The position numbers and the translations under genes were made by a program. Shown in pieces: positions 20,513-31,590 of a DNA stretch of 64,000 bases (position 1 is the first letter of the stretch; every line of letters begins with the position of its first letter). Origin of the DNA: Ophiocordyceps camponoti-saundersi (nom. inval.) (lineage: Eukaryota; Ascomycota; Sordariomycetes; Hypocreales; Ophiocordycipitaceae); NCBI GenBank assembly GCA_003339415.1, contig PDHQ01000040.1, positions 150,380 through 214,379 on the forward strand. Reading direction: 5' to 3'. The notes below the pieces were generated by a model. That model was not told the origin of the DNA, made no database searches, and saw only the letters and a list, made by a program, of their open reading frames with translations.

Positions 20513-22253
20513 ATGGATTCCCTCGCGGAAACGCGCTGGGACGTCATTATTAACGGCACTGGCCTTCAGCAATCGCTTCTGGCATTGTAAGCCTCGGGAA
20601 CTCTCAATATGACGAGACCGCCCCCGACTGACCAGCAGAGCGCTGTCGCGGTCCGGTAAGGCAATCCTCCATGTCGACGCCAACGGCTACTACGGCGCAG
20701 CCGATGCCGCCCTGAGTCTGGACGAGGCCGAAGAGTGGGCGGAAAAACACCAATCGCAAGATGCCGATGCCGCCTTTTCCGCGGCGCGCGTCGTCAGCGC
20801 TCGCGACGAGGGCGTCCTGTCGCCGGCGCGGGCCTATTCCCTTGCCCTCGCCCCGCAGCTGATTCATGCTCGGTCGCCGCTCATCGCGCAGCTGGTGTCG
20901 TCGAGGGCTTATCGCCAGCTTGAATTTCTCGCTGTTGGACCATTGTACCTCTTCCGATCGTCTAGCGACGGCTCACCGGTGCCGACGCTTAGGCGAGTGC
21001 CGTCGACTCGTGAGGACCTCTTTGCCGACGCGTTGATTCCACCTCGGTCTAAGCGGCGGTTGATCAAATTTCTCAAATTCGTCGTCGAGTATGACGCCGC
21101 GCCGCAGACGGACTTGTGGAAGCCGAAGGCCGATGAGCCACTGGCTAGCTTTTTGGAATCAGAATTTGGACTTGATGGCGAGCTCATATCCTATGTCGTC
21201 ATTCTGACTCTCAGTCTCGACGCCAACATCTCGGTTGAAGCTGGTCTTGCCGCGATACACCGTCATCTGACTTCGATGGGCACCTTTGGTCCTGGCTTCG
21301 CCGCTGTCTACCCCAAATGGGGTGGCATGTCTGAGCTCGCCCAAGTGGGATGCCGAGCCGGTGCTGTGGGCGGCGCTGTCTACGTGCTCGGCACCGGCGT
21401 TTCGAAATCGCAGCCGCACACTGGCAGTGAAGATGCCGGTGTCGAGGTGACCCTTTCCAGTGGCGTGACCGTTAAAACGGGTGCTCTCATCGAGAGTAGC
21501 AACAGGCGCTCCGGGACGAGTGTTGGCGTGAGTCGGCTGGTAGTCGTTGTCGACTCTAGTTTCCCATCTCTATTCGAGCCGGCCGTCGAGGATACCCCTA
21601 CTCCCTGTGTGACGGTGGTTGGGTTCCCTTCAGGGTCTATCGTCGCCTCGGATAACACGACCTCCGTCACACCGACATTCGCCATGGTGCACTCGAGTGA
21701 TACAGGCGAATGTCCTGTTGGGCAGTGTGAGTCAATGTCGCTGATCTCCTTTTTTTTCTCTTGTGACCTGATGATCTATAACAATCTTATCTACATTGCC
21801 TGAAAAATCGTGATGTCAACAATTCCTTCAGTCTGACCGCATAACTCTCCCTAACACTCTTATCAAAACTACTCTGGGCCAGTGACATAAACTCACACGT
21901 TTGCAGGCGTCATCTATCTCAGCACAATGTCAAATCCCAGCTCGCAGGCCGTGTTGGAGACGGCCCTCGATTCTCTCCTGACAAGCTTATCAGCGGACGA
22001 GAATCTCAAGCCACGGCGACTATTCCAGCTCGCGTACGAACAAGCAGCCGGTCCGGGCTCATTCTCCGTCCAAGGCAGAGTAGGCACCTTTGCGCTTCCG
22101 CCGCTCGATCTTCTCACCTTTCCTGACGATGTCCTGCATTCCGTACGAGAGGCTTGGCTGCACGTCGTCGGTGCCGAGGCAGGCGACGAAGAGTACATGG
22201 TCTTTGAAGATAGAGAAGACGTTGCGGACGAGGAAGATGTGTCCGCAGACTAG
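20513..22253 (+). CDS. MRS6: Rab escort protein (REP), geranylgeranyltransferase component A
   Basis: Three exons, 20513-20586, 20639-21726 and 21907-22253, join in phase to 502 residues. The N terminus WDVIINGTGLQQSLLAL is continued over the first intron by ALSRSGKAILHVDANGYYG, the FAD-like GDI/REP sequence block. Further hallmarks are FLESEFGL, SMGTFGPGFAAVYPKWGGMSELAQVGCRAGAVGGAVYVLG and a distinct REP-length C-terminal part ending in an acidic tail (VADEEDVSAD). REP binds newly made Rab GTPases and presents them to Rab geranylgeranyltransferase; REPs differ from plain GDI by insertions such as the acidic and hydrophobic ones seen here. The second intron is 180 nt, the longer class for this window. 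Confidence 0.9.
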
Positions 22254-22925
22254 GCCAGTTCTCTGCAATGTATGATTTTCTTTGTTATCACGATTGGACG
22301 CTACGAGTCATGAATGGGGAAGATTGTCTTGAATTACTATACATACACAGCCATCTGTCATGCGGACGTGAGTCCTCAGTCTTACCGCCGTGCTCCTCAT
22401 CCCTCACGTTAGTAATAGCGAAACCCAAGCGAGTCCCATACCATCTCTCCGCTCAAGACCCAAAGTCCCCAATCAAGAGCCGAAGTAAAAGGCAGGAAAA
22501 GAAAACGAGAAAAGCTTTCCATCCTGCTCGTCTCATTTCCTTCCTGTGACTTGAAATCCCTCGTGACGAATGTGGAAATTCGCGCTGACGATATCCTCTC
22601 GAAAGGGGGTTAGAAAAAAGAAAAGCCTGACTTGCTTTTCCTACCTCGAAGACTGACGCTCAATCTCGTCTCCATAGCATGGGGTCAGGAGAGAAAAATA
22701 TAAGGGATGAGGTGAAAGAGACAAAAAAAAAAATCAAGAATCAAAAGCTGTGAAAAATGTGATCCAGTTGCCCTCCAGCAAAGATGCAAATCGTCCCATG
22801 ACAGAAGAGATAGGAAAGAGAAGAAATTCAGATGGAAGGATGAAAACGAAAGTCGGGAAGAAGATGGTGGGAAAGAAAAGAAAATGTAGATGAAAGGGGA
22901 AAAAAAGGGGGGGGAGGCGACAGCT
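22254..22925. other. intergenic region between convergent MRS6 and REC8
   Basis: About 670 bases of A/G-rich 3' flanking sequence. Short A and G runs occur at about 22724-22733 and 22905-22914. No gene, RNA or repeat family is recognised. Confidence 0.45.
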
Positions 22926-25075
22926 TCATTCATCGTGACCCTCCACCGCAAGAGGCGGGAAGCCAACACGGATAGCACCAAACGGCTCATTCCGATCCGC
23001 TCCGTCCTGCTTGACGGCGACAACGCCCTTGGTGGCGAGCGAGAGGACATGGAGGAAAGCCTGGGCAGCGACGGCCCTACTCTGCGTCCCCGGAGCGGCA
23101 AGGTCGTCAAAGTCGAGCCACCGACGACCGTCGTCAGCCTCGGCCACGGCCCGGCCAGAGCCGTATTCGAGAAAGGCCTGGCTGGCCTGATCGAGCCCCG
23201 AAGCGTTCGCCCACGAGGCCTGTACGGGCTCCTCCATGGACGAAGGTTCCTCCCCGCCATACGGCGTGTCGGCGGCGACGTCGCTGCGGCGCTCGATGGA
23301 GGCCATGGCGCTGCCGCGGCCGTGGAGCGGGCTCGGCGTGACGATGGTCTTCCGCGCGCTGTGGGCCACCGATCCGGGACGGCTCCAGGGCATCACGGAA
23401 GAGGAGCGGCCTTCCTCGAGGGGCTGGGCCGCGTCCATGCCCATCTCGGGCGTTGGCGGGTCGTCGAGCAGCGGCGGTCTGCTGTTGTCGCCGTCGCGTC
23501 CCATCTCTGCGTCCCCATCGACTTTCTGTCGAACGTTGCGCTCCTCGTCTTTCTCCTGGGAGAAGGCTTCGTCCGACGTTCGCCGCCTGCCTCTCTTATC
23601 TTCCAAGTCGAGGCTCGGACAGAGATGGGCCTCGAGTGCTTGGCCCGCAAACTCGCTGGCGAGGGGATGAGCCTGTCCGATGCTGCCCTGCGGGACGCCG
23701 ATGCCGGCGATTCCATTGCCATATAGCAGCGCATAGGCGTTCTTTCTGGCCTGTCCGGGCGTCGTTGTTGTCGTCTTGAGGCGCTTGCGGCTGGCGTCCA
23801 TGTTCTCGACATAATCTCGCGTCCAGGCGCGAAACTCGCCGCGCGAGACATGGCCGGCCGTGTCAAGCATCGTGACGACTTTGCGCGGGCGTCCACGCTT
23901 ATTCGCGGCTGATGCCTGCTCTGTAACTGTCGACGAGGTCTTCACCCATGGATCCGAGTCCTTTTCGATCGACGGACGAATAGCCGAAGCGTCAACGTCC
24001 GCGAGCGCCGCCTCGTCCGACATCAACACCTGCCCAACTCCACCATCTGGCAGCTGCTGGCTCTCAGGCTCTTCAAATCCAAGCCTGTCATCGTCGCGAG
24101 ACGGGGGTGCTCGGTGGTGAGGGGCAGCCGCGGGAGGAAGCTCGTCCTCGGCGAAGCCGATCAGGTTGCCCTGAGCATCAAAGTCGAGGTCAATGCCCAT
24201 GTGATCCAGCGCTTCGTGTTCAAAGGCCGGAAACTCGGCCCCATCCTCGGCGTCCCTACCGTGCTTTACCAGTGGCGAGCTGCGACCCCTCATCTCCGAA
24301 GGCAGACGGTAGCTGTCGGGACGCGAGGAAGAAGACGGCAACCCGAGAGACGGAAAGGCGGCGTCTCCGTGCCCTGACGAGACGCTGATCTGGCTCCTGC
24401 CGCCAGCGGGCGTCATGAAAGAGAAGTTCCTGGACGATCCCTGGCTTGGGACGCCGACGAGACTCTGGCTTCCGAGAAGCGAGTCCAAGCTGGGAAGGGC
24501 GCTGAATAGATCGAAGCTGGGATCATCCTGCAGAACGATGAGATGACGCCTGGGAGGTGTGGTCAGCTTCTTACTTCCTACCCGTCTATCTCTCCCCTCT
24601 TCACTTACTTTGTCTTTCCAGCTTGAGGGTCAGTCTCGTTGGTTTGCAAAACGCGGAAGAAAGTCATCATGTCCGACTGCGTCTTCTCCGCGTCCGACAG
24701 CACGTATCGACACTGCTCAGAAAAGACGCGAGAGACACCATAGAGCAGGCTTCCCTGAAGACGTAGCGCCAGAGGAGCGCCAGGGTTGATGATGGTCTCG
24801 CACGCTTTGGGGACGTCAACCTCCTGAACCGCCTTTTTGGAAAGCCGCTTCAGGCCCCCGCCCCCTTTACTGAGTCCCGTACCTCGTGCCATCGTCGCTG
24901 CGAGCCTGGATAAGAAAGATGTAAGTAACATGCTTTGTGGGCGAGGCAGGGGAAAAGAAGCTCGCACCAGATGGTAGCGACGCCATGCTGCGTGCTGCTG
25001 AGGACTATCATCATTGTCAGCGGTTGGGATTGTGATGAGAAGACTTCGAAACGTACTCTCGTGGCTGTAGAACAT
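22926..25075 (-). CDS. rec8: meiotic cohesin kleisin subunit Rec8
   Basis: Four exons on the minus strand, 25075-25057, 25004-24968, 24905-24609 and 24549-22926, join in phase to 658 residues. The first exon is only 19 bases. Splicing gives MFYSHEIL and QHGVATIWLAAT, the diagnostic Rec8 start, followed by DVPKACETI, LALRLQGSLLYGVSRVFSEQC and, after the third intron, the LQDDPSFDL block. These form the N-terminal kleisin domain that closes on Smc3. The middle is acidic, Ser/Pro-rich and carries an AT-hook-like KRGRPRKV. The C terminus (QAFLHVLSLATKGVVAVKQD) is the winged helix that binds Smc1. Rec8 replaces Rad21 in meiosis and is cut by separase; the gene is probably expressed mainly in sexual development. 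Confidence 0.9.
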
Positions 25076-26151
25076 GATGAAGTCCCTAAAGAAGTTCTTC
25101 TACAGCTCTTGATATGGCCATGTGGCGTCGTTGTGGGCAATGTTGATGTTACCCTCTCTTTGCTGGTGGTGAGAAAAGAGAGGTCTGTCGCGTGGCGCGT
25201 TACGCGCTTGTAGGCGTTCTTTGGGCGCGGCTTCCTTCTATAGAAGTGACTGCCTTCCTGTCTACGCGTGTGCTGCGATTGGGTGCCTTGATCCTCAGGC
25301 AGTCATGATGGCCCGGGGGGTAGAGGAGATAGGAAGGCGATAGGGGTGGCGATAGATGATAAGCTTCTTCGCCTTCACGAGGTTTACTTGGTAGCCATCT
25401 TGCACAGCTTGCATTGGCTTAAGGATGCCGTCGCCATATATGATTTCATACAGAAGAGAGAATCAAGATAGCATCGTTGCTGAACTCATAAGAGCCTCTC
25501 AAGCAATCTGCTCACCCCTGAACTCTCTAGTCGCAATTTATATGAGGCCAGTGATATCGAAGACAGGAAGATGCCACTGGCTTCGAGACATCAACGCTCT
25601 CATCTCTCGGAAAGAACAAGTACGAGATATCAGAACATGTAAATACATGCAAACCCATCTCGTAGGTGTTAGGCAACTGGCTCTCCTTGTCTTGACGTGA
25701 AGGTCGTGTTTCTCGTCGGTGAACAGCTTGGAAACCGGTCTCAGTAGGAAACGCCCGAGCCAAGGTATACCTTCTCTGCTCTTGCCGTCCCCTGTGTCTG
25801 GCTCATACGTTCGTGCGAACCATTTCCATCGTCGCTGAATACATCACGCATTCACTAGAGGCAAACCGTATGATGATATGCGATCACGTCTCGGTAAAAA
25901 AATGACTCTATAAATCCATACACGCATAGAAATAGACAAGATATAACTCCAATGATCATAGCACTACAGTAATTCGTTATTATGTCCTCCTACAGAAATA
26001 TTCATGCCGGTCATAGATAGTATGTAACACGAAGACACTTCCGCAACTCCTCCGCTGCCAACGGTCACAACCGCCCGCAACAGAAAACCCACCTTAAGAA
26101 CAAACAATAGGCTATCCATAGTAAAGCCCATCAATCATAACGAAGAAGCCC
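25076..26151. other. intergenic region, nothing recognised
   Basis: This stretch includes the REC8 promoter side and the 3' flank of the oxysterol-binding protein gene. It becomes A/T-rich after about 25850. I see no gene, tRNA or repeat. Confidence 0.45.
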
Positions 26152-29100
26152 TCACGAGTAGATAGACTCCAGTCCAGCCCACGCCTTCTCCGGATCCCCC
26201 TTCGGCCCAGCCATGTCTCTCTGCTCCCAGTACTTGCCGTTGAACTTCCAATACTCCTCGCCTGTAATTGAACACTTCTCACGGCTGAACCAGGCAGGTA
26301 CAAACTCCTCCCCGCGAGCCTCACGCTCCCGCCTTCGATCTCGCTGCCTCTCCTCCAGTCGGTTCTTCTCGTCGGCGGCGAGGTCGTACTCGCCGTCTTC
26401 CATCGCCCGCTGGTCCGGGCGTAGCCGAGAGTCAGTGGGCGCCAGCCAGGGACGTAGCTTATCGTCGATGTGGTTAAAGGTCAGAACAAAAGGCGTCAAG
26501 TTGAAGGGGATACCCGCGGGACGCTCGTGCGCTTCCCAAACCAGGTACGCCCGGTTCGGATCCGTCAGTCCTGCAGAGCCATCAACGCCTCCGTCTTTGG
26601 GCTCCTCCACCGTCGCTTCGAAGCCTGGCGTCAGGCGGGCGTAAATCTTGGAATTCCATCGCCCGCCCATGCTGAAGCGTACCTGGCCTTCGCTGTCGAC
26701 AATCTTGCCGACGACTTGGTAGGCGCTGGACGCCTTCCAACCGCGCGGCTTGAATTCGAGATAGGCCACCTCTCCCGTCGTCCAGTTCTTGATTTCCATG
26801 GGTCCGTAATTGTCGACCGTCGGGTTTCCCGTAATGATGCCGATAACCGAAGACGTCACCTTCTTCCAGGTATAGAGATCCTCGCGCCCGCCCGCCTTGG
26901 GCCTCAGCCGCAGGAACCAGGTTCCGAGCGGGTTGATGTCAAACGACTTGCCGTAAAATTTGGACCGCACCGCCGACTCGCCCCAATACGTCCAGTGGGG
27001 TGATTCGGCCCATGCCGCGCCGATGGGGGGGTGATGGCTGACCTGCTCGATGAAGAAGCGGTAGTTCTTGTCCGGCCGCACGTATTCGAACGTCTCCCCC
27101 AGGAGTGGGTTGAAGGGCTTGGCCACCCGGCCGATGGTGGATGCGTATTCGCTCGCCGCAAAGGCAGCTACGTAGATGAGCCGCTCGATAGAGTCGGCTC
27201 GGTCGACAGCCCGGTCCAGCAAGTCAGCGTACTCCATGTCTTCGCCGCAGCGGTACAATAGTGATGTCGGCTCGTTGAAGGATACAGGCAGCGTCATCTT
27301 GGTCATGTCCTTGCCGATCATAGACTTGAGGATGCCCTAACCCGTCGAGTCAGTATTAGGGAAAACGAGACGTAGAGACGTCAGATCTCACCCAGAGCGA
27401 CACCTTGGGTCGGTCGTCCGCGTCCATCTTGAGTCTATGTCTGATGCCATTCTCGTATCCCCTAAAGGACGAGCTTATATCGACCCCGGAGACGATAACC
27501 CCGTCAGTCTCGTCGCTCGGTTCATCCACCGGTAGCGGCTCGACCTCGACCTCTCCGGCGTCGACGGCGTCAAAGAACTCGTCCCCCGCTTCAGATTCGC
27601 TCTCCGAGAGTTGACCAAGCTGATCGAGCGCCGTGCCCCTTCGGCCCTGATTCCTGAGCGACTTGATGTCCACCTCGGCCTCGGACTGCGGCTTCTCGAT
27701 CGTTGGCGTCTGGTTGGCCGAGCCGACGCCGCCGGCCACCATAACCTCCTTGAGCGCTTTTTTCGTCAGCCTCCGCTTCGTCTCGGTCTCGCCCATGCGC
27801 GTCTCGAGCTCTTCCTGTTCGCGTGCCACCCGCTGCATGCTCTCTTCCCACATGCGCCGCATGTTGGCCTCGCGGTCGAGGCGATATTGCCAGTACGCGT
27901 CGCGGTCCCGAGATATACGAAGTAGGTCCCCCACAAGCCCCGTCAGGCTGCGCGTGGCAGCATCGTACGTTGACAAAGCTTGCGTCACCTTGACGTCCGA
28001 CAGGGGAGTCGAGGGATTCTGGGCGAGATCCGCCTGCAGAGCCGCATGGACGGCCGACATGGTCTCCAGTTGTAGCTTGGCCGACTGTGCAGTGATGTTG
28101 AGCGCGTCCTTTGTAGCGCCAGGCTCCTCGCGAACGCTTCTTTCGTCGTAGTCGTCGTCGTCGTCATGCTGATCTCCCGGCAGCGTCTGTCCGGGAGCCC
28201 TGGAGGCGGCGTCGGCCTCAGTGCCGGCGCCCGTTAGCTCGTCGTCGTCGTCATCGACGCTGCCCGCCGTCGGTGTCCTGATTTGGGACAATGGACGGCT
28301 GGGCGCGTGAGACGGGTTCTTCTGGAGATCTGAGAGGCTCGCGCTTTCGCTGTGCGAATCGTGTACCGATAGGTTGCTGCTCTGCTCTGCCTTGGCTTGC
28401 TTAAGAAACTCCGCGGTGCGCGAGGCCCTGCGCTCTTCTTCCTTGGCCTGATCCTTCGTCCACTGGATGGAGTTGTTGAGGGCCCAAAACCAGCGCTTGG
28501 CTTCCACCTCGTGATTAGCCTTGAGCGTGTACTTGACCGAGGACTTGCCAATAATCTCAAACTTGGTCTTCTCGTCGGCGCTCATGTGCAGCTTGGCGAT
28601 CCTCATGTTTATAGCGCCCCGACAGGCCGAGCCGGCATCATCCTGGTGCTTATAATAGCTCAGCACTCCGTCCTCGAGCACGAACCAGCGAAGCTGGTAG
28701 CCCTTTCGGTAGTTTGTCCACTTCTTGAGGTAGCCTTTGATCTCGCGGGCCTCCTTGCCGGCCATGAGGTCCGCAGGGCCTGTCGGGGAGACGTTATTCG
28801 AGGCGGCGTGGCCCAAGACGGCCTTTTCCTGTATTCCCCTCTGGGCGGCGACGGCGGCGGGCGAATTCTTGAGAATGGCTTTCACGCCGTCGTCGTTGGT
28901 GACGGACTGGGGAAGCTTGCCCTTGCGGTCGCGGCGGAACGGGTCGCCGCCATGGAGCAGCAGAACCTCGATGAGGTGTGTGTCCTTGTTGCGGGCGGCC
29001 TCGTGAAGTAGAGTGCCGCCTGAGCGGACGGTGGCGGACTCGGAGACGAATTCGGGGCTATTGATGTCGAGCACCGTCTTCAACCGGGGTTCCTCCAACA

Positions 29101-29915
29101 CGCGTGCGAGAGCTTCGTAGTCCCTGCGGGCGACGAGTCCCTGGACCTGTGCGACCTTGGCCTCGGTATAGAGAGAGCGAGACAGCTGTAGGAGCTGGAA
29201 AATTTCGGGATTACGGGCCACGTCGATTGGCAACTTGGTCTGAGCATTTGCGACAGCGTCATTGATGTCTTTGCGGTCGAGTAGCATCTTGACGACGGGA
29301 GTTCGGCCATTAATGGCAGCAACGTGTAGCGGCGTGTTGCCGTCTTTATCACGGGCATTTACGTCGACTCCAAGGCCGTTGGACAAAACGTACTCGACGA
29401 CGGGTAGCTCGGCACATTGGATGGCCAGGTGCAGGACGGTGGTGTCTAGGAGCGGCCCAGAGCTGTACCCGGAGGTCGAAGCAGAGCCCATGGTAGATAT
29501 GGAAGCATTACTGGGACGGCGACCGGTGTCAGCGTTATCGCGCATGGCCTTGGAGATGGACGCGGTGTCGCCGCTTCGAAGAGCCTCGACGACTCGAAAC
29601 TTGCGCATCGACTGCTCGAGGCTGGCCGTCTTGTCGGGGATGGGTCTAAGCTGTGAAGGCGGCTGCGGCGATCTGGCCAGAGCTGCGGACGGTTTGGAGA
29701 CATGACCTCGGGTTGGGGGCTGCTGCGAGGCCTGTTTTCGCGGCGATTTGATACTACTACCGTCTTCAGAGCCAGACTCGTCATCACGCGCTTCCTTGCG
29801 ACGAAGTATCGAGAAGGCAGCAGCTGACATGGAGCGCCGATGTGAGCTGCTAAAGAGTGATTCGTCAGCCCTGGGAACCCATATCGCGGGAATGGACCTA
29901 CCTTGCGTCCGACAT
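26152..29915 (-). CDS. OSH1: oxysterol-binding protein, Osh1/Osh2 type (ankyrin-PH-FFAT-ORD)
   Basis: Three exons on the minus strand, 29915-29902, 29846-27392 and 27336-26152, join in phase to 1217 residues. The first exon is only 14 bases and gives MSDA before [12 protein letters not shown]. Ankyrin repeats occupy about 140-310 ([26 protein letters not shown]). A PH domain lies at about 374-470 ([21 protein letters not shown]). A FFAT-like EFFDAVD near 762 follows acidic residues and would bind the ER protein VAP. The OSBP-related domain from about 800 contains the hallmark EQVSHHPP. The family moves sterol and phosphatidylinositol 4-phosphate at membrane contact sites. The late part is charged (Arg/Glu-rich) and ends WAGLESIYS. 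The symbol denotes the architecture class. Confidence 0.92.
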
Positions 29916-31152
29916 GGTGAGGAGTTGTCGAAGGGTCTCTCGACGCGAGCGTCACGGGAAAGGTCACGCTGGATAATGCAGCAACGGACGATGGCGTCTT
30001 AGCCTGGATGCAATCTCCGTCCAAAAATGAAGCTCCCGTGCAGATACACGATCAGTGCAGAGTTGAGCGGCGATTGATGAGAGACATGTCGTTGGAGAAT
30101 GACTGCAGTTCGAAGTAGGTGGCTTTAACTTCAGGGTAGGTTGGCGCCTGCTTTGTGATGTCAGCCGCCGACCGTCATCGGGGAGGGTCTCCATGACGTC
30201 ATGATGAAGGTTACCTAGGTAGGTAGGTAGGTGGCTCACAAAGATGGCCAACTCGGCGGAAGTGACCACGCTCGGGTTCGAGATTCGCGAGACAAATGGC
30301 CAACAGAGGTTTCTTTAGGGCTGTTAGGGGCGTAGGTTTCATCATGATGAGGAAGTAGCTCTTCAAGAGCATAGAAAGAGTTGCTCCAGCTGAAGAGCCA
30401 TGGTCGAGAGCCAGGGTCGAGACACAACAACACCAGGTTGGTTAGTGATAGATCTTCCTCGTCAGGAATAGTATGGTTTTGTTGTCGTTTTCTCTTTCAT
30501 ACCGCAGTCTGCTATAAGTGGTGTTTGCCAGTTGACACCAGCTTCAGTAGTTTTTGTTACACCATCCTACGCCAGTCAACCAACTTTGCTGTACCTCATC
30601 GTCTCTTCTTCAGCGTTGCATCAAAGATCCATCGGTTGGTGGAGATACCTACTGATTCAGTGGGGGATTGATTGCCAGTGGGATCTCGTATATATATATA
30701 TATATATATATAGTATATATATGTATGTACATCTGTATGTATGCATAGAGTTTATTCACAGTTTCGGCTGGAACCAGTGTTAGGCTACGGAGACCAACAC
30801 GGCATCGGCAATGTAGAGTGAACAAATGAGGAGGAAACGAAGCAGACAGGATTTGCGTTTCGTTTGTTCATCTGAGAGCCAATCCCGCCGTGCTGATGAA
30901 ACTTGCAGCTGCTTCATCAACATCAACATGAAAGAGCAAACGAATGGAAGTCCACCAAGATGGCAATCTATATCTCAGAGCATCCAGTTGAAGAAAGCTT
31001 CCGCAACGGCTATCGAAGCAGCTTTTGCCCTTTATCCGCTAGCTAGCTACCTTTACAACACCAGACATATACCCTCTAAGCAACCTTCTTCTGAGGACTG
31101 TGAAGTAGTAGGGAGGACTCGACTGCCTAACTCCAGTTCGAATCCAAGCTGC
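29916..31152. other. intergenic region, gene-poor compartment begins
   Basis: A perfect TGACGTCA palindrome at 30194-30201 lies about 280 bases upstream of the OSH1 start; it is the ATF/CREB bZIP consensus. A TAGG tandem lies at 30212-30233 and a TA microsatellite at 30689-30721. No gene is recognised. Confidence 0.45.
30689..30721. repeat. TA dinucleotide microsatellite
   Basis: Alternating T and A for roughly 30 bases with one G interruption. A similar tract lies at 31839-31862. Confidence 0.85.
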
Positions 31153-31590
31153 TTAAATGCATCGTCCGTGTCGAAGCGTCTTCCCCGAAGGACATCGGCA
31201 CATGGCCGAGTCAACACGCTCGTCAATAATAGTGTACCGAGTAATACCACCAGATTTCTCGCATGCTTCACTCCATATGCGCATCTTAGGAGAAGGTTCC
31301 CAGTATGTCGGGTTATGTTTACCGTCATTGCAATAAAGGCCCTTCGATTCCCAGAAAAACCAGCAGCCTCCGCCGTACTTTTTGCAGCAGTCTTCACCGG
31401 GGTAAACGCCTTTACCGTTCTTGCATATATTCTCCCAAGACGATTCATGTGTCGATGTATAGGCGTTTCCGAAACCGAATCCGCAGTCCGTCCATTGGCA
31501 GTTAGAGCCTAGGCTGTTTTTGCACCATTGGCCGACTGAAAGCACCGGGACGAAGGCAGTTGCAGCCAGAAGAACGGTGATCAAGTTCAT
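31153..31590 (-). CDS. small secreted cysteine-rich protein, 12 Cys
   Basis: Family not recognised. Intronless frame of 145 residues. A clear signal peptide (MNLITVLLAATAFVPVLSVG) precedes a mature part of about 125 residues with 12 cysteines, including a CC pair (GEDCCKKY) and a CRC near the end, which closes GKTLRHGRCI. Glycine and aromatic residues are frequent (GGGCWFFWE). Twelve cysteines suggest six disulfides in an extracellular, protease-stable fold of the kind used as effectors or antimicrobial proteins; this is inference. A T/A-rich TATA-like element lies about 125 bases upstream. The gene stands alone between long non-coding stretches. The opposing plus-strand frame lacks any such features. 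Confidence 0.72.
   Translation of the reverse strand: MNLITVLLAATAFVPVLSVGQWCKNSLGSNCQWTDCGFGFGNAYTSTHESSWENICKNGKGVYPGEDCCKKYGGGCWFFWESKGLYCNDGKHNPTYWEPSPKMRIWSEACEKSGGITRYTIIDERVDSAMCRCPSGKTLRHGRCI

Noticed and set aside
31131..31150. AGTTCGAATCCAAGC, resembling a tRNA T-arm
   Set aside because: No matching A box, acceptor stem or cloverleaf; it lies within the secreted gene. No tRNA, rRNA or CRISPR array was found in the window.
30826..31512. 228-residue plus-strand frame
   Set aside because: Overlaps the 12-Cys secreted gene on the other strand, has no signal peptide or domain, and the minus frame is far more protein-like.
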